From contig NZ_SNZP01000010.1 of the NCBI RefSeq assembly GCF_004363805.1, positions 62,001-126,000 of the forward strand: a DNA stretch of 64,000 nt, given 5' to 3'. Source of the stretch: Paludibacterium purpuratum. Lineage in GTDB: Bacteria; Pseudomonadota; Gammaproteobacteria; Burkholderiales; Chromobacteriaceae. The position numbers and the translations under genes were made by a program. Below, one piece after another: positions 1 to 8,089 of this stretch (positions are counted from its first letter, which is position 1; every line of letters begins with the position of its first letter). The notes beneath the pieces were generated by a model, which worked only from the letters and a program-made list of their open reading frames with translations, ran no database searches and was not told where the DNA came from.

Positions 1-2721
1 CCGAACGGCTCGGGCAAAACGACGCTGTTGGACGCCATGCGCACCTTGTTGGCGATCAAGTGCTCCGGCAAACGCGACTATAAGCGCTATGTACGCAATA
101 ACCGCGAGGCTTTCGCCTTCTTGCGCGGGGTGGTGGATAACCCGCGCCGTCTGTCCGGCGGGCTGTATCCGACGCCATTTTTCCCCATCGTCAGCGAGAC
201 CGTGACCCTGTTGTGCCGCATTCGTAAACAGGGCGGCGACTGGGTGCGTCATTACGCCATTCTCGAAGGCGATGTCGCGCTGGAGGAGGCGGAGGGCCGC
301 GCGCAGTGGCTGGGGGTGCAGGAGTACCGGCGCCAATTGGAGATGGCCGGCCTGACGCCGGCGGTGGCCGAGGTGCTGGCGCTGGAGCAGGGCGATACCG
401 ACAAGCTGACCGAATATTCGCCGCGCCAGTTGCTGGACTTGGTGTTCCAGGTCTTTGGCGACAAAGACGTGCTGGACAACTACCAACGCGCGCGCGACGA
501 GCAGCGTGCCACCGAGCTTGAACTGGCCGCGCTGACGCGCCAGGAAGAGGTGCTGGACACCCGCGTCGAGACCATGCGCGCGCGCGCCAATCGCTATGTG
601 GAGTGGCGCCAGCTCAATGAGCGGATCGAGCAGATCCGCGATCAGGCGTTGCCGGTGTTGAGTCATTTGGATGCCAAGGCCGGCTTCGCCGCTTTGTGGC
701 GCGACTATCGCAGCCAATTGCAGGCAGGGCGCCAGGCCGAGCAGGCGCATGGCGATAGCCTGGATCTGGTGCGCAAGTTGTTGCAGGCCGAGCAGAGCGC
801 CGCGACGGCGCGCGAGGCGGCCGAGACGCGGCGCCACCATTTGCAGGATCAGTTCGTGGCGCTCAAGACCGAGGTGGCGGCGGTACAAGGGCAACTGAAA
901 GAGCGCGACCGCTTGCAGGCCTTGGCCGGCAAGGAGTACGGCGCCGACGGCGAGACGTTGGCGAAAAAGCTTGCCACGCTGCGCACCGAGGTCGAAACGG
1001 TGCGCGATGCCTTGCGCGCCATGCGCCAAGCGCGCAACGAAATGTCGCAACATGTCGAGGCGCTGGAAATCGGCCGTGGCCGGCAGCCGGACGAGGTGCG
1101 GCAATTCCGTGCGGCGCTCGACGAAGCGAATATTCGCCACACCATGTTGTCGGATATCGTCGAGGTGCTGGATGCCGGTTGGCAGGGGGCGGTCGAAGCG
1201 TTGTTGCGCCCCTATCGCCATGTCGTGCTGTTGGAGGATGCCGGTGACCGTCGCGCGGCCTGGGCATTGGCCGAGCGCATGCGTTACCGCCATTTCCTGG
1301 TGCACGAGCGCGAGGCGGCGCCGAAGGCGCGCAAGGGCAGCTTACTGGATGTGCTGCGTTTTTCCGCCGAGGCGCCGGATTGGTTGTATCGCCAATTGGG
1401 CAGCGTGACCCGGGTGGAAAACGCGGCGGCGGCCGAAGAAGTGGACGGGGACTGGATCACCCGCGACGGTTATTTCCGCGAGCGGCGCGGGGCGCGCCAT
1501 ATCGGCGTGGCCGCGCATGAATACGCCTTCGGCGAAGCGGCGCGTCAATCGCGCCTCGCCGCCTTGCGCGAGGAGCTGCGCCAGCTCAACCAGCGCATGC
1601 TCGCACAGGAGGAGCGCCAGGTGACCTTGAGCGCCGAGGCGGCCGCGTTGGCGGAGTATCTGGGGGGAATGGACGCCATTGCCGCGCTCGATGCGCGTGC
1701 GGAAGAGTTCGCCGCGCTGGAAGCGCGACTCGCCGGCCTCAAGGATGAGGTGGCGCACCTCGGCGGCCAATTGGCCGATGCGCAGCAGGAAAAGGGCGAG
1801 GCCGATCAGCGCTATGACGATGCCCGTCTGGCGCATGATCGCGTGTGCCAGCGCGAGCAAGAGGGATTGGCGCAGTTGGCGGCGTTACGCGCGCAAGTGG
1901 ATGGCGGTCGCCGTCAGGTGCGCCGATTGCTGACCGAGTTGCGCGAGAGTGCGGCCCGTCTGCCGGCCGCGCAGCTCTCGCCCGAGGCGCTGGCGGCGTT
2001 GATGGATGAATACGACAGCGCGGCCGATGCGCGCCATCAACTCAATTATCTGCAGGAACGGCTGCAAAGCGGCGATTGGGAAACCGATGAGACCGTGCTG
2101 TCGCTCAAGGACAAGTTGATCGACGACTTGGCGCAGTTGGCGCGCGAGCATCAGCGGCGCCAACTGGAAGTGGAGCGCGCAAGCCGCCTGACCGACGATG
2201 CGCGCGCGGCGTATATCAATAAGTTGCGCGCCACCGTTCGCACATATGGTCAGAACGTCAAACGGCTGGGCGAGTTGGCCGGCATCGGCGTCGAGGTCGA
2301 GCTGCCGCAATTGGACAACGACGACGCCGTGCTGTCGCAGGCCGGGCTGGTGTTGCGCTTCAACTTCGACCAGAAGGGCATGATGGGTATGAACGACGGC
2401 GAGGCCTCCGGCGGGCAGCAAGTGATGAAGTCGTTGATTCTGCTGATCGCCCTGATGATGGACGAGGCCAATCCGTCGGGGTTCGTGTTCATCGACGAAC
2501 CGTTCGCGCATTTGGACATTTTCAACATCGACCGGGTGGCCGGGTTCCTCAAGGCCACCGAGGCGCAGTATTTGATCACCACGCCGAATACGCACAACAT
2601 CAACATTTTCGCACCGTCCGAATTGACGCTGGCGACGCGCAAGAAGCGGCCCGGCGAAGTCTGGGCGCCCCCTATCTTGCAAACGCGGCGGCGTGTCGAG
2701 GGCCGGGCGGAATCGGTATAA
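1..2721 (+). CDS. SMC-family ATPase, 5' end outside the window
   Basis: The reading frame is open from base 1, so the gene begins upstream. The first codons encode the P-loop [12 protein letters not shown], the Walker A motif of SMC/Rad50-type ATPases. Coiled-coil sequence rich in Glu, Gln, Ala, Leu and Arg follows. A globular segment at about residues 370-510 of the visible part resembles an SMC hinge ([11 protein letters not shown]...AVEALL, later [17 protein letters not shown]). After a second coiled coil come the ABC signature EASGGQQ and Walker [13 protein letters not shown] near the C-terminus. Such proteins form rod-shaped dimers that act on DNA. I cannot tell whether it is a MukB/MksB-like condensin or a stand-alone SMC-like protein, because the upstream partner genes are not visible. 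It ends 10 nt before crcB. Confidence 0.8.
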   Translation, partial: PNGSGKTTLLDAMRTLLAIKCSGKRDYKRYVRNNREAFAFLRGVVDNPRRLSGGLYPTPFFPIVSETVTLLCRIRKQGGDWVRHYAILEGDVALEEAEGRAQWLGVQEYRRQLEMAGLTPAVAEVLALEQGDTDKLTEYSPRQLLDLVFQVFGDKDVLDNYQRARDEQRATELELAALTRQEEVLDTRVETMRARANRYVEWRQLNERIEQIRDQALPVLSHLDAKAGFAALWRDYRSQLQAGRQAEQAHGDSLDLVRKLLQAEQSAATAREAAETRRHHLQDQFVALKTEVAAVQGQLKERDRLQALAGKEYGADGETLAKKLATLRTEVETVRDALRAMRQARNEMSQHVEALEIGRGRQPDEVRQFRAALDEANIRHTMLSDIVEVLDAGWQGAVEALLRPYRHVVLLEDAGDRRAAWALAERMRYRHFLVHEREAAPKARKGSLLDVLRFSAEAPDWLYRQLGSVTRVENAAAAEEVDGDWITRDGYFRERRGARHIGVAAHEYAFGEAARQSRLAALREELRQLNQRMLAQEERQVTLSAEAAALAEYLGGMDAIAALDARAEEFAALEARLAGLKDEVAHLGGQLADAQQEKGEADQRYDDARLAHDRVCQREQEGLAQLAALRAQVDGGRRQVRRLLTELRESAARLPAAQLSPEALAALMDEYDSAADARHQLNYLQERLQSGDWETDETVLSLKDKLIDDLAQLAREHQRRQLEVERASRLTDDARAAYINKLRATVRTYGQNVKRLGELAGIGVEVELPQLDNDDAVLSQAGLVLRFNFDQKGMMGMNDGEASGGQQVMKSLILLIALMMDEANPSGFVFIDEPFAHLDIFNIDRVAGFLKATEAQYLITTPNTHNINIFAPSELTLATRKKRPGEVWAPPILQTRRRVEGRAESV

Positions 2722-2731
2722 GGAGACTGCG

Positions 2732-3115
2732 ATGTTCTATTCGGCGCTGGCCGTTGTATTGGGAGGTTCGCTAGGCTGTCTGCTGCGCTGGTTTCTCGGC
2801 ATGCAGCTCAATAGCCTGTTTCCGACCCTGCCGCCCGGTACGCTGGCGGCCAACTTGATCGGCGGTTATCTGATCGGGGTGGCGGTGGCCTTTTTCGCCG
2901 GCCACCCCGAATTGCCGCCGCAATGGCGCCTGCTGGTGATCACCGGTTTCCTCGGCGGGTTGACCACTTTTTCCACCTTCTCGGCCGAAACCGCGACCTT
3001 GTTGCAGCAGGGACGTCTCCTTTGGGCGTTCGGCGAGATCGCGGTGCACGTCACCGGTTCGCTGCTGATGACACTGCTGGGCATGGCCACGGTGCTGGGA
3101 TTAAAGCAGTTGTGA
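2732..3115 (+). CDS. crcB: CrcB/Fluc fluoride ion channel
   Basis: This 127-residue protein has four hydrophobic segments and matches the Fluc (CrcB) family, small dual-topology dimers that export fluoride across the inner membrane. Visible family features are [10 protein letters not shown] near the N-terminus, the NLIGGYLIG segment and the TTFSTFSAE motif in the third helix, which belongs to the conserved pore region. The start at 2732 is chosen because AAGGAG lies 6 nt upstream; the longer open frame from 2693 would overlap the SMC-like gene and adds a non-conserved extension. The gene lies 10 nt after the SMC-like gene and is probably cotranscribed. I saw no fluoride riboswitch upstream, and the spacing leaves no room for one. 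Confidence 0.92.
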   Translation: MFYSALAVVLGGSLGCLLRWFLGMQLNSLFPTLPPGTLAANLIGGYLIGVAVAFFAGHPELPPQWRLLVITGFLGGLTTFSTFSAETATLLQQGRLLWAFGEIAVHVTGSLLMTLLGMATVLGLKQL

Positions 3116-3218
3116 GCCGTGACGGCATAGCCATCCTACGTAAGGGGTTGTTTTTTGCTGTCGTCGGCGCAAACTTTAGGACATAGGAATTCCCACAACA
3201 GTCAAAAAGGATTGCGCA

Positions 3219-3716
3219 ATGGCAACAGTCACTCTCAAAGGTAACCCGGTCGACGTGGCGGGCAGTTTGCCGGCCAAGGGCCAGGCGGCGCCCGATCTGC
3301 AACTGACCGCCGCGGACTTGTCCGATGTGTCGCTGGCTGCCTTCGCCGGCAAGAAGAAGATTCTCAACATTTTCCCCAGCGTCGATACCCCGACTTGCGC
3401 GACCTCGGTGCGCAAGTTCAACCAACAGGCCTCCGGCCGCGACGATACCGTGGTGCTGTGCATCTCGGCCGACCTCCCGTTCGCCCAACAGCGCTTCTGC
3501 GGTGCCGAGGGTCTGGAAAACGTCAAGAATCTGTCCACCTTCCGTCATCCCGAGTTTCTGCAAAACTACGGCGTGAAGTTGGCCCAGGGGCCGCTGGCCG
3601 GTTTGTGCGCCCGCGCGGTGGTGGTGTTGGACGCCGATAATCGCGTGTTGCATGCCGAACTGGTATCGGAAATCGCCAACGAGCCGGACTACGCCGCCGC
3701 GCTCGCCGTGCTGTAA
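3219..3716 (+). CDS. tpx: Thiol peroxidase (atypical 2-Cys peroxiredoxin)
   Basis: This 165-residue protein is a Tpx peroxiredoxin that reduces hydrogen peroxide and alkyl hydroperoxides with electrons from thioredoxin. The peroxidatic cysteine is C60 in FPSVDTPTC and the resolving cysteine is C94 in QQRFC, matching the C61/C95 pair of E. coli Tpx in spacing. The length is normal for the family. It sits alone, about 100 nt after crcB, and is followed by a perfect GC-rich palindrome. In E. coli the enzyme is periplasmic or loosely associated with that compartment; no signal peptide is visible here. Confidence 0.95.
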   Translation: MATVTLKGNPVDVAGSLPAKGQAAPDLQLTAADLSDVSLAAFAGKKKILNIFPSVDTPTCATSVRKFNQQASGRDDTVVLCISADLPFAQQRFCGAEGLENVKNLSTFRHPEFLQNYGVKLAQGPLAGLCARAVVVLDADNRVLHAELVSEIANEPDYAAALAVL

Positions 3717-3737
3717 GTCCGTCGCTATCCGCTGAAA

Positions 3738-3762
3738 GCGTAGGGCGCGGCGCGCCCTACGC
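3738..3762. repeat. Palindromic GTAGGG/CCCTAC repeat, copy A
   Basis: GCGTAGGGCGC is followed by its inverted copy GCGCCCTACGC with a 3-nt centre, 21 nt after the tpx stop codon. It has no downstream T-run, so it is not a classical intrinsic terminator. It is the shortest member of a family with further copies at about 10.3, 29.5, 35.4 and 46.3 kb. Confidence 0.7.
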
Positions 3763-3932
3763 CATGACCTCCCCTTCGTCCACGTTGTTTGCCAGCGAAC
3801 GTCCTGGCTGTCAGTAAAGCGTTGCTTGCGCTGTCATTAAAATCTTTTCCAATCGTTATTCGCGTTTTTTCTCGAACTTGCTTCTTTGCCGATGGACGAA
3901 TTGGGCCGATTGGGGAAAGAGGCGGGGGAAAT

Positions 3933-6017
3933 ATGTTACGTGGTGCGGATAATGGCATTCATCATGCGGCCGGGGCGCGGCATATTCGCTTTGGCAATCT
4001 CGAAAAATTGGCGCGGGTGACCACCGGCAATCAAATCTTCAGAGAGCTGCTTGTCTGCCGCAAAGGGCGGCGAGATTATCAACTTCAAAACGGCGATCTG
4101 ATTACCCAAGCCGATCGGTATTTTCAGGTCGACAGCCGAAACCATTATCTGCTGAACCGCCTGCGCATTCGTGGCCGCGAGAAATACCGCTTGGGCGAGG
4201 ATCATCACGCGCTTTGCAATAGTATCGTCGCCAAGACGATGCCAGCCCAAGTCCAATGCTCGGAAACCTTGCAGACAGGATTGAACCGCTGCCGGGCGCA
4301 GCTCCAGGCAATGGTGCGCCAAGGCGCGGCTTATGGCCCCGAAAAGAAAAGCGATATGCGCGTCCTGCTGTTGGCCGAGACCTTGGCCCGGCAGTTGAAT
4401 GAAATCGGGCATGTGCAAGATCGGGCATCGGCCGGGCAGGAGATCGTCCATACCCTGGCTTGGATCGACGCGTTGTTGGCCTCGCACGAATTGGCGCCGA
4501 TCGGCATTGGCGGGCAGTTGAAAAAAGAACGCAGTGCGTGCGCGGAGGATCGACAGCGAAACGTCGAAAGCTTGGCCCATCGCCAACCCATTGTGACGGC
4601 GATGTGTTCCGACGGCGCTGCGGGGGCCGCTCGGACGAGTGCGTTGGCTGACTTTAACGACATGCTGCAGAAGGTTCGAAACGAGCTGATCGGCACGGAG
4701 GTCGACATGGCGCTTGAGTCGTGCGTCAGCGAGGCCGATATGCAATGGGCGGATATTTATGCCGCGATACAGGGCATGGATCGGCAAATCGCCGAGATTC
4801 ACGGCCAGCGTTTCTCCGGAAAGTTGGTGACCGGTTCGAACCTGGATAAGTCGAGCGATGCCGTTTCCAATATTTGCATTCAAACTCAGCACCATTTCGC
4901 CGATGGCATCGAGCCGGTATTGACGCAACTGGATGCGCGCGTCGCTTGGGCGGATGGCATTGCCGCCGCCGGCGCGGAATTGGAGGCGCTGTGCGCCGAT
5001 ATTCCGCACGGCACGTCGGCTGAGCGACGCCTTGCCTGGGAGGCGCAATTGCGACAGTGGGCCGACAAGTTCGACTCGCTGCCGCTGCCCAACGGCAGCG
5101 GCAAGCTGGGCGAGATGCTGGGGCCCCGGCTGGGACAGGCGCTCACGGCCTTGTCCAGCGTGACGACCGACAGCGAGGCGCGTCGCTTGCAGGGGTTCGC
5201 GACGCGCGACCTGCCTTGGTGCGACCGGGCATTAGCCGCGCTCGATCAGTGCTCGGCTTCTTTGTTCAATCCCGGCGGCGTGTTGGACGAGTATGTACGC
5301 CTGGTGCCGGAGAAGGGCGTCGCCCGGAAATCCCACGAAAAACTCGGCAAGCACGGCATGAAAATGGCTGAGTACAATGCGCATGTCGCGATTGAAAACA
5401 GCGCGATGGAAGGTGTGATATCCCGGCGCCTCAATGAATTCAATCGGAAAAACCAAGACAGAAGCAAAACCGCGACTGCCAGCATTGCTTCCATTGGATT
5501 GAAGGGACACAACGACTATATCGCCCATCTGAAAGAGCATATTCGCGAAGATGGCACGAAAAATTTGCTCGACCGGAGTTATGACGTTCTGATCGATTCG
5601 GTGGAACGCGCCCGGGGATGCGCCAAACGCCTATGCCGGCATCTCATCTTGCCGACGGATAACCGCGGCAGTGTTCTTTACGACAAAGTCGAAAGCCTGG
5701 ATAAGGCGGTGCAGGAAACGCTAGAAAAACAGCGGCAATTTACCGGTATGCGCTTGCTGTCGCGGCATCGCGAAATTTTACGCGAACTCTATGTGCCGCA
5801 TTTGCAGCGCTATGCCTATTTCGATCACCCCGACTACACGCTCCTGAAAAACAATATGCAGGAGACCGCCTCGTCGGCCCGCTTCCAGGAGACGGTCGCC
5901 CGGCAGATCGAACTGCACGGCAGTCCGCTGTATTTCTCCCCGACGACCCCTCGGTTTGTTGGCCTCGTTGGACCATTGGCTTCGCTTGGCACGCGAACCG
6001 ATGCCCAGGCGACCTAA
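3933..6017 (+). CDS. Unrecognised 694-residue protein, candidate type III secretion substrate
   Basis: I do not recognise a domain. The protein is largely hydrophilic and apparently alpha-helical, with no signal peptide and no membrane segment. Its C-terminal half contains charged helical stretches (for example around residues 455-580, KSHEKLGKHGMKMAEYNAH and following). The start at 3933 follows a GGGGGA ribosome site; an in-frame extension to 3789 exists but runs through AT-rich, promoter-like sequence. Two small genes directly downstream resemble class I type III secretion chaperones, which typically sit next to their effector gene. Chromobacterium is known to carry type III systems. The effector role is therefore inferred from context; the reading frame is well supported by length and gene spacing. 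Composition is less GC-rich than its neighbours, compatible with transfer. Confidence 0.6.
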   Translation: MLRGADNGIHHAAGARHIRFGNLEKLARVTTGNQIFRELLVCRKGRRDYQLQNGDLITQADRYFQVDSRNHYLLNRLRIRGREKYRLGEDHHALCNSIVAKTMPAQVQCSETLQTGLNRCRAQLQAMVRQGAAYGPEKKSDMRVLLLAETLARQLNEIGHVQDRASAGQEIVHTLAWIDALLASHELAPIGIGGQLKKERSACAEDRQRNVESLAHRQPIVTAMCSDGAAGAARTSALADFNDMLQKVRNELIGTEVDMALESCVSEADMQWADIYAAIQGMDRQIAEIHGQRFSGKLVTGSNLDKSSDAVSNICIQTQHHFADGIEPVLTQLDARVAWADGIAAAGAELEALCADIPHGTSAERRLAWEAQLRQWADKFDSLPLPNGSGKLGEMLGPRLGQALTALSSVTTDSEARRLQGFATRDLPWCDRALAALDQCSASLFNPGGVLDEYVRLVPEKGVARKSHEKLGKHGMKMAEYNAHVAIENSAMEGVISRRLNEFNRKNQDRSKTATASIASIGLKGHNDYIAHLKEHIREDGTKNLLDRSYDVLIDSVERARGCAKRLCRHLILPTDNRGSVLYDKVESLDKAVQETLEKQRQFTGMRLLSRHREILRELYVPHLQRYAYFDHPDYTLLKNNMQETASSARFQETVARQIELHGSPLYFSPTTPRFVGLVGPLASLGTRTDAQAT

Positions 6018-6029
6018 GGCGTGCCTGGC

Positions 6030-6488
6030 ATGGCGTATGAAATCGTTGCCAATTGGCTCTACGAAGTGTTCGGCGTGTCGTGCGAAGACCGGGTGCCGAG
6101 TGTGATCATGTTCGACGCGGGGGCCATGATCGTGACGTTGGATCGGGCAGTGGGCATCCTGCGACTCGATATCCCTCTCTACCCGACTGAAGCGATGAAT
6201 GCCGACGAGCCACTCTTTAAATCGATTGCACGGTTGAACGGCTCCGGCACCGCACAGCATCAGCGAGTTTTCTACGCGCTGACGCCCGCCAATGTGCTGC
6301 ATTTATCGTCTGTGTTGAATTACCGTACTTTGGCCGGGTTTGATGCCATTGCCGATAGGATGGCGAGCATGCTCGGCAATTTCCCGCTGCTGAAGCAGTT
6401 TATCGTCGATTATGTCGAACAATCCCGGGGCAATACGGCGAGCCATGGCAGGCAACGCGATCCGCTGTGGCCATTTATATTTGCCTGA
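6030..6488 (+). CDS. CesT/SycE-like type III secretion chaperone (candidate)
   Basis: This 152-residue protein begins 12 nt after the large unrecognised gene. Size, acidity and the alternation of an N-terminal helix (MAYEIVANWLYEVFGV), hydrophobic strands (VIMFDAGAMIVTLD, ILRLDIPL), a second strand pair (QRVFYALTP) and a C-terminal helix fit the class I type III chaperone fold, which binds the N-terminus of a secreted effector in the cytoplasm. ATG 6030 is preferred because AAGG lies about 11 nt upstream; GTG 6021 is an alternative. Sequence similarity in this fold is always weak, so the call rests on size, pattern and position. Confidence 0.5.
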   Translation: MAYEIVANWLYEVFGVSCEDRVPSVIMFDAGAMIVTLDRAVGILRLDIPLYPTEAMNADEPLFKSIARLNGSGTAQHQRVFYALTPANVLHLSSVLNYRTLAGFDAIADRMASMLGNFPLLKQFIVDYVEQSRGNTASHGRQRDPLWPFIFA

Positions 6489-6513
6489 GCGATGGCATTG
6501 CGGAGCGGAGACG

Positions 6514-6915
6514 ATGCAGGAAAGTGACGTTGTGCAGTGTGTTGCCAGAATGACCGGGCTCGCGGCGACGCAGCTCCCCTTGAGTATTCGGTATGCTCAA
6601 GAGGGGGAGGACGGCCAGCAAGACGGTGTCGTCGATCTCTTCGCCGAGCGCGATAGGTTGATCTTGGAGTGCGAGTTTATGCCGCGGGACGCCAGCCGAG
6701 CCGGCGAAGTCGCGCTGAGAGCGAATGGCAATTGGTTCGATGCCTCGATGAGCTGGCTATATTACTCGGCGGATAGGCAAGTGCTGATCCTGACGACCTC
6801 GCTGGTTCGTGCCGATATGACCGCCGAGATATTCTGCCAACTGTTGCAAGCTTTTATCCAAAGCTGCGCCGCCATGCATGCCAGGCTGGTCAGTCTCGGT
6901 TGCCGCTTGCACTGA
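6514..6915 (+). CDS. CesT/SycE-like type III secretion chaperone, second copy (candidate)
   Basis: This 133-residue acidic protein starts 25 nt after the previous gene, with GGAG 3 nt upstream of ATG 6514. It shows the same order of elements: an N-terminal helix, strands (DGVVDLFAERDRLILECEF), strands (MSWLYYSADRQVLILTTSL) and a C-terminal helix (EIFCQLLQAFIQSCAAMHARL). That is the pattern and usual size of class I type III chaperones. Two adjacent, non-identical chaperones suggest either a heterodimer on one large effector or a second substrate encoded elsewhere. The gene converges on the RDD gene with a 21-nt gap and no visible terminator. Confidence 0.5.
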   Translation: MQESDVVQCVARMTGLAATQLPLSIRYAQEGEDGQQDGVVDLFAERDRLILECEFMPRDASRAGEVALRANGNWFDASMSWLYYSADRQVLILTTSLVRADMTAEIFCQLLQAFIQSCAAMHARLVSLGCRLH

Positions 6916-6936
6916 TGTCCGAGGGCTTGGCGTCCG

Positions 6937-7398
6937 CTATTTTGGGCGCCGGATGACCACGGTATGGGCGATTTTGTCGTGCAGCGACTGCTTGCGCCGA
7001 TCGACGATCACCCAGGCATGCCCAAGACCCAACGTCAGATAGGATAACCCGCAGGCCAGCGTGCGCAGCCAAGCTTGGCGCTGGCCAAGTGTGGCACCGG
7101 TTTCGGCGTCGACGACGATGGCGCGCAACAGATATTTGCCGGGCGTGGCGCGGATGCGCGTCAGAAAGAACACGGTGAGGGCGGCCGGCAGCAGCCAGCG
7201 CGCCAACGCCATGGCGATCAGCGGTAGTTCCGCCTGCCAACGTGCAAGGTCGCTGCCGCAGGCAACGAGACCTTGCCAAGTCAGGCCGGGCACCGGCCAT
7301 GCCCAGGCCATTAGGCTAGTCAGCATCAGTACCAGTAGCTTGTCGACGCACCAGGCGCCGGCACGCGGCACAAAGCCGACGTATTCGACATCGTTCAT
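6937..7398 (-). CDS. RDD family membrane protein
   Basis: This 153-residue protein has three to four hydrophobic segments and the layout of the RDD family: an N-terminal arginine (PRAGAWCVDKLL) and the typical C-terminal ending DRRKQSLHDKIAHTVVI. The middle GKYLLRAIVVDAETG is also characteristic. RDD proteins are inner-membrane proteins of mostly unknown role; some have been linked to ion transport. It lies 57 nt downstream of the gamma-carbonic anhydrase gene on the same strand and may be cotranscribed with it. Confidence 0.85.
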   Translation of the reverse strand: MNDVEYVGFVPRAGAWCVDKLLVLMLTSLMAWAWPVPGLTWQGLVACGSDLARWQAELPLIAMALARWLLPAALTVFFLTRIRATPGKYLLRAIVVDAETGATLGQRQAWLRTLACGLSYLTLGLGHAWVIVDRRKQSLHDKIAHTVVIRRPK

Positions 7399-7455
7399 CG
7401 AGGGAAGAGGGCCAGAGTTGTCCAGCGGCCAGCGTAGCCGACGCAGATGACGGAA

Positions 7456-8013
7456 TTATTCGGCCGCATCGGCTGCGAGGCTCGCCTGATGTTTTTGCGC
7501 CAATCGCTGGTAGTGCTCGGCCGAATAGCGAAAGTAGGCGATTTCTTCGGCACTGAGCGGGCGCACGGGTTTAACCGGGTTGCCGAGGTACAGGTAGCCG
7601 GACTTGAGATGCTTGCCGGGCGGCACCAGGGAACCGGCACCGATGAGTACGTGTTTTTCGATGACCGCACGATCGAGCACGATGGTGCCGATGCCGATCA
7701 GTACTTCGTCGGCGATGGTGCAGCCGTGCAAGGTGACATGATGGCCGATGGTGACGTTTGCGCCGATCGTCAGCGGGGCGCCCTCCGGATCCTCGCTGCG
7801 CTTGTGCGTGACGTGCAACATGGCGAAGTCCTGGACATTGCTGCCGGCGCCGATGCTGATGCGGTTGACGTCGCCGCGCACGACCGCGCAGGGCCAAACC
7901 GAGGCGCGTTCGCCCAAGCTGACGTCGCCGATGACAACCGCCGCCGGGTCGATGAAGCTCGTGGGGTCAAGCTGCGGGCGCACCCCATCGTAAGATCGGA
8001 TATTGCGATTCAT
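7456..8013 (-). CDS. Gamma-class carbonic anhydrase-like hexapeptide-repeat protein
   Basis: This 185-residue protein has the left-handed beta-helix repeats of the gamma-carbonic anhydrase/YrdA/PaaY group (IGDVSLGERASVW, GAPLTIGANVTIGHH, ADEVLIGIGTIVLDRAVI). The metal-binding histidines expected for the family fall in HVTHKRSED and GHHVTLHGC. Many members bind zinc or iron, but hydration activity varies, so the reaction is not certain. ATG 8013 is chosen over longer in-frame starts because it gives the usual N-terminus (MNRNIRSYDG) and GAGG lies upstream. It is divergent from prlC across 76 bp and is followed by the RDD gene. Confidence 0.88.
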   Translation of the reverse strand: MNRNIRSYDGVRPQLDPTSFIDPAAVVIGDVSLGERASVWPCAVVRGDVNRISIGAGSNVQDFAMLHVTHKRSEDPEGAPLTIGANVTIGHHVTLHGCTIADEVLIGIGTIVLDRAVIEKHVLIGAGSLVPPGKHLKSGYLYLGNPVKPVRPLSAEEIAYFRYSAEHYQRLAQKHQASLAADAAE

Positions 8014-8089
8014 GGGCTCGATCCTCATATAGCAAATATTGCCAAGCCGCATATCATACCCAAACCAGGGTGAAAGGGATGCCAAAAGA

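Noticed and set aside
2600-2731. Fluoride riboswitch before crcB
   Set aside because: Only 10 nt separate crcB from the preceding coding sequence, and no motif resembling it is visible.
3840-3890. PIP/hrp-type box for the candidate effector (TTCG repeats)
   Set aside because: Two TTCG-like words occur but the spacing is far shorter than in the known box.
3789-3932. N-terminal extension of the large orphan protein to 3789
   Set aside because: The extension lies in AT-rich promoter-like DNA; ATG 3933 has a good ribosome site.
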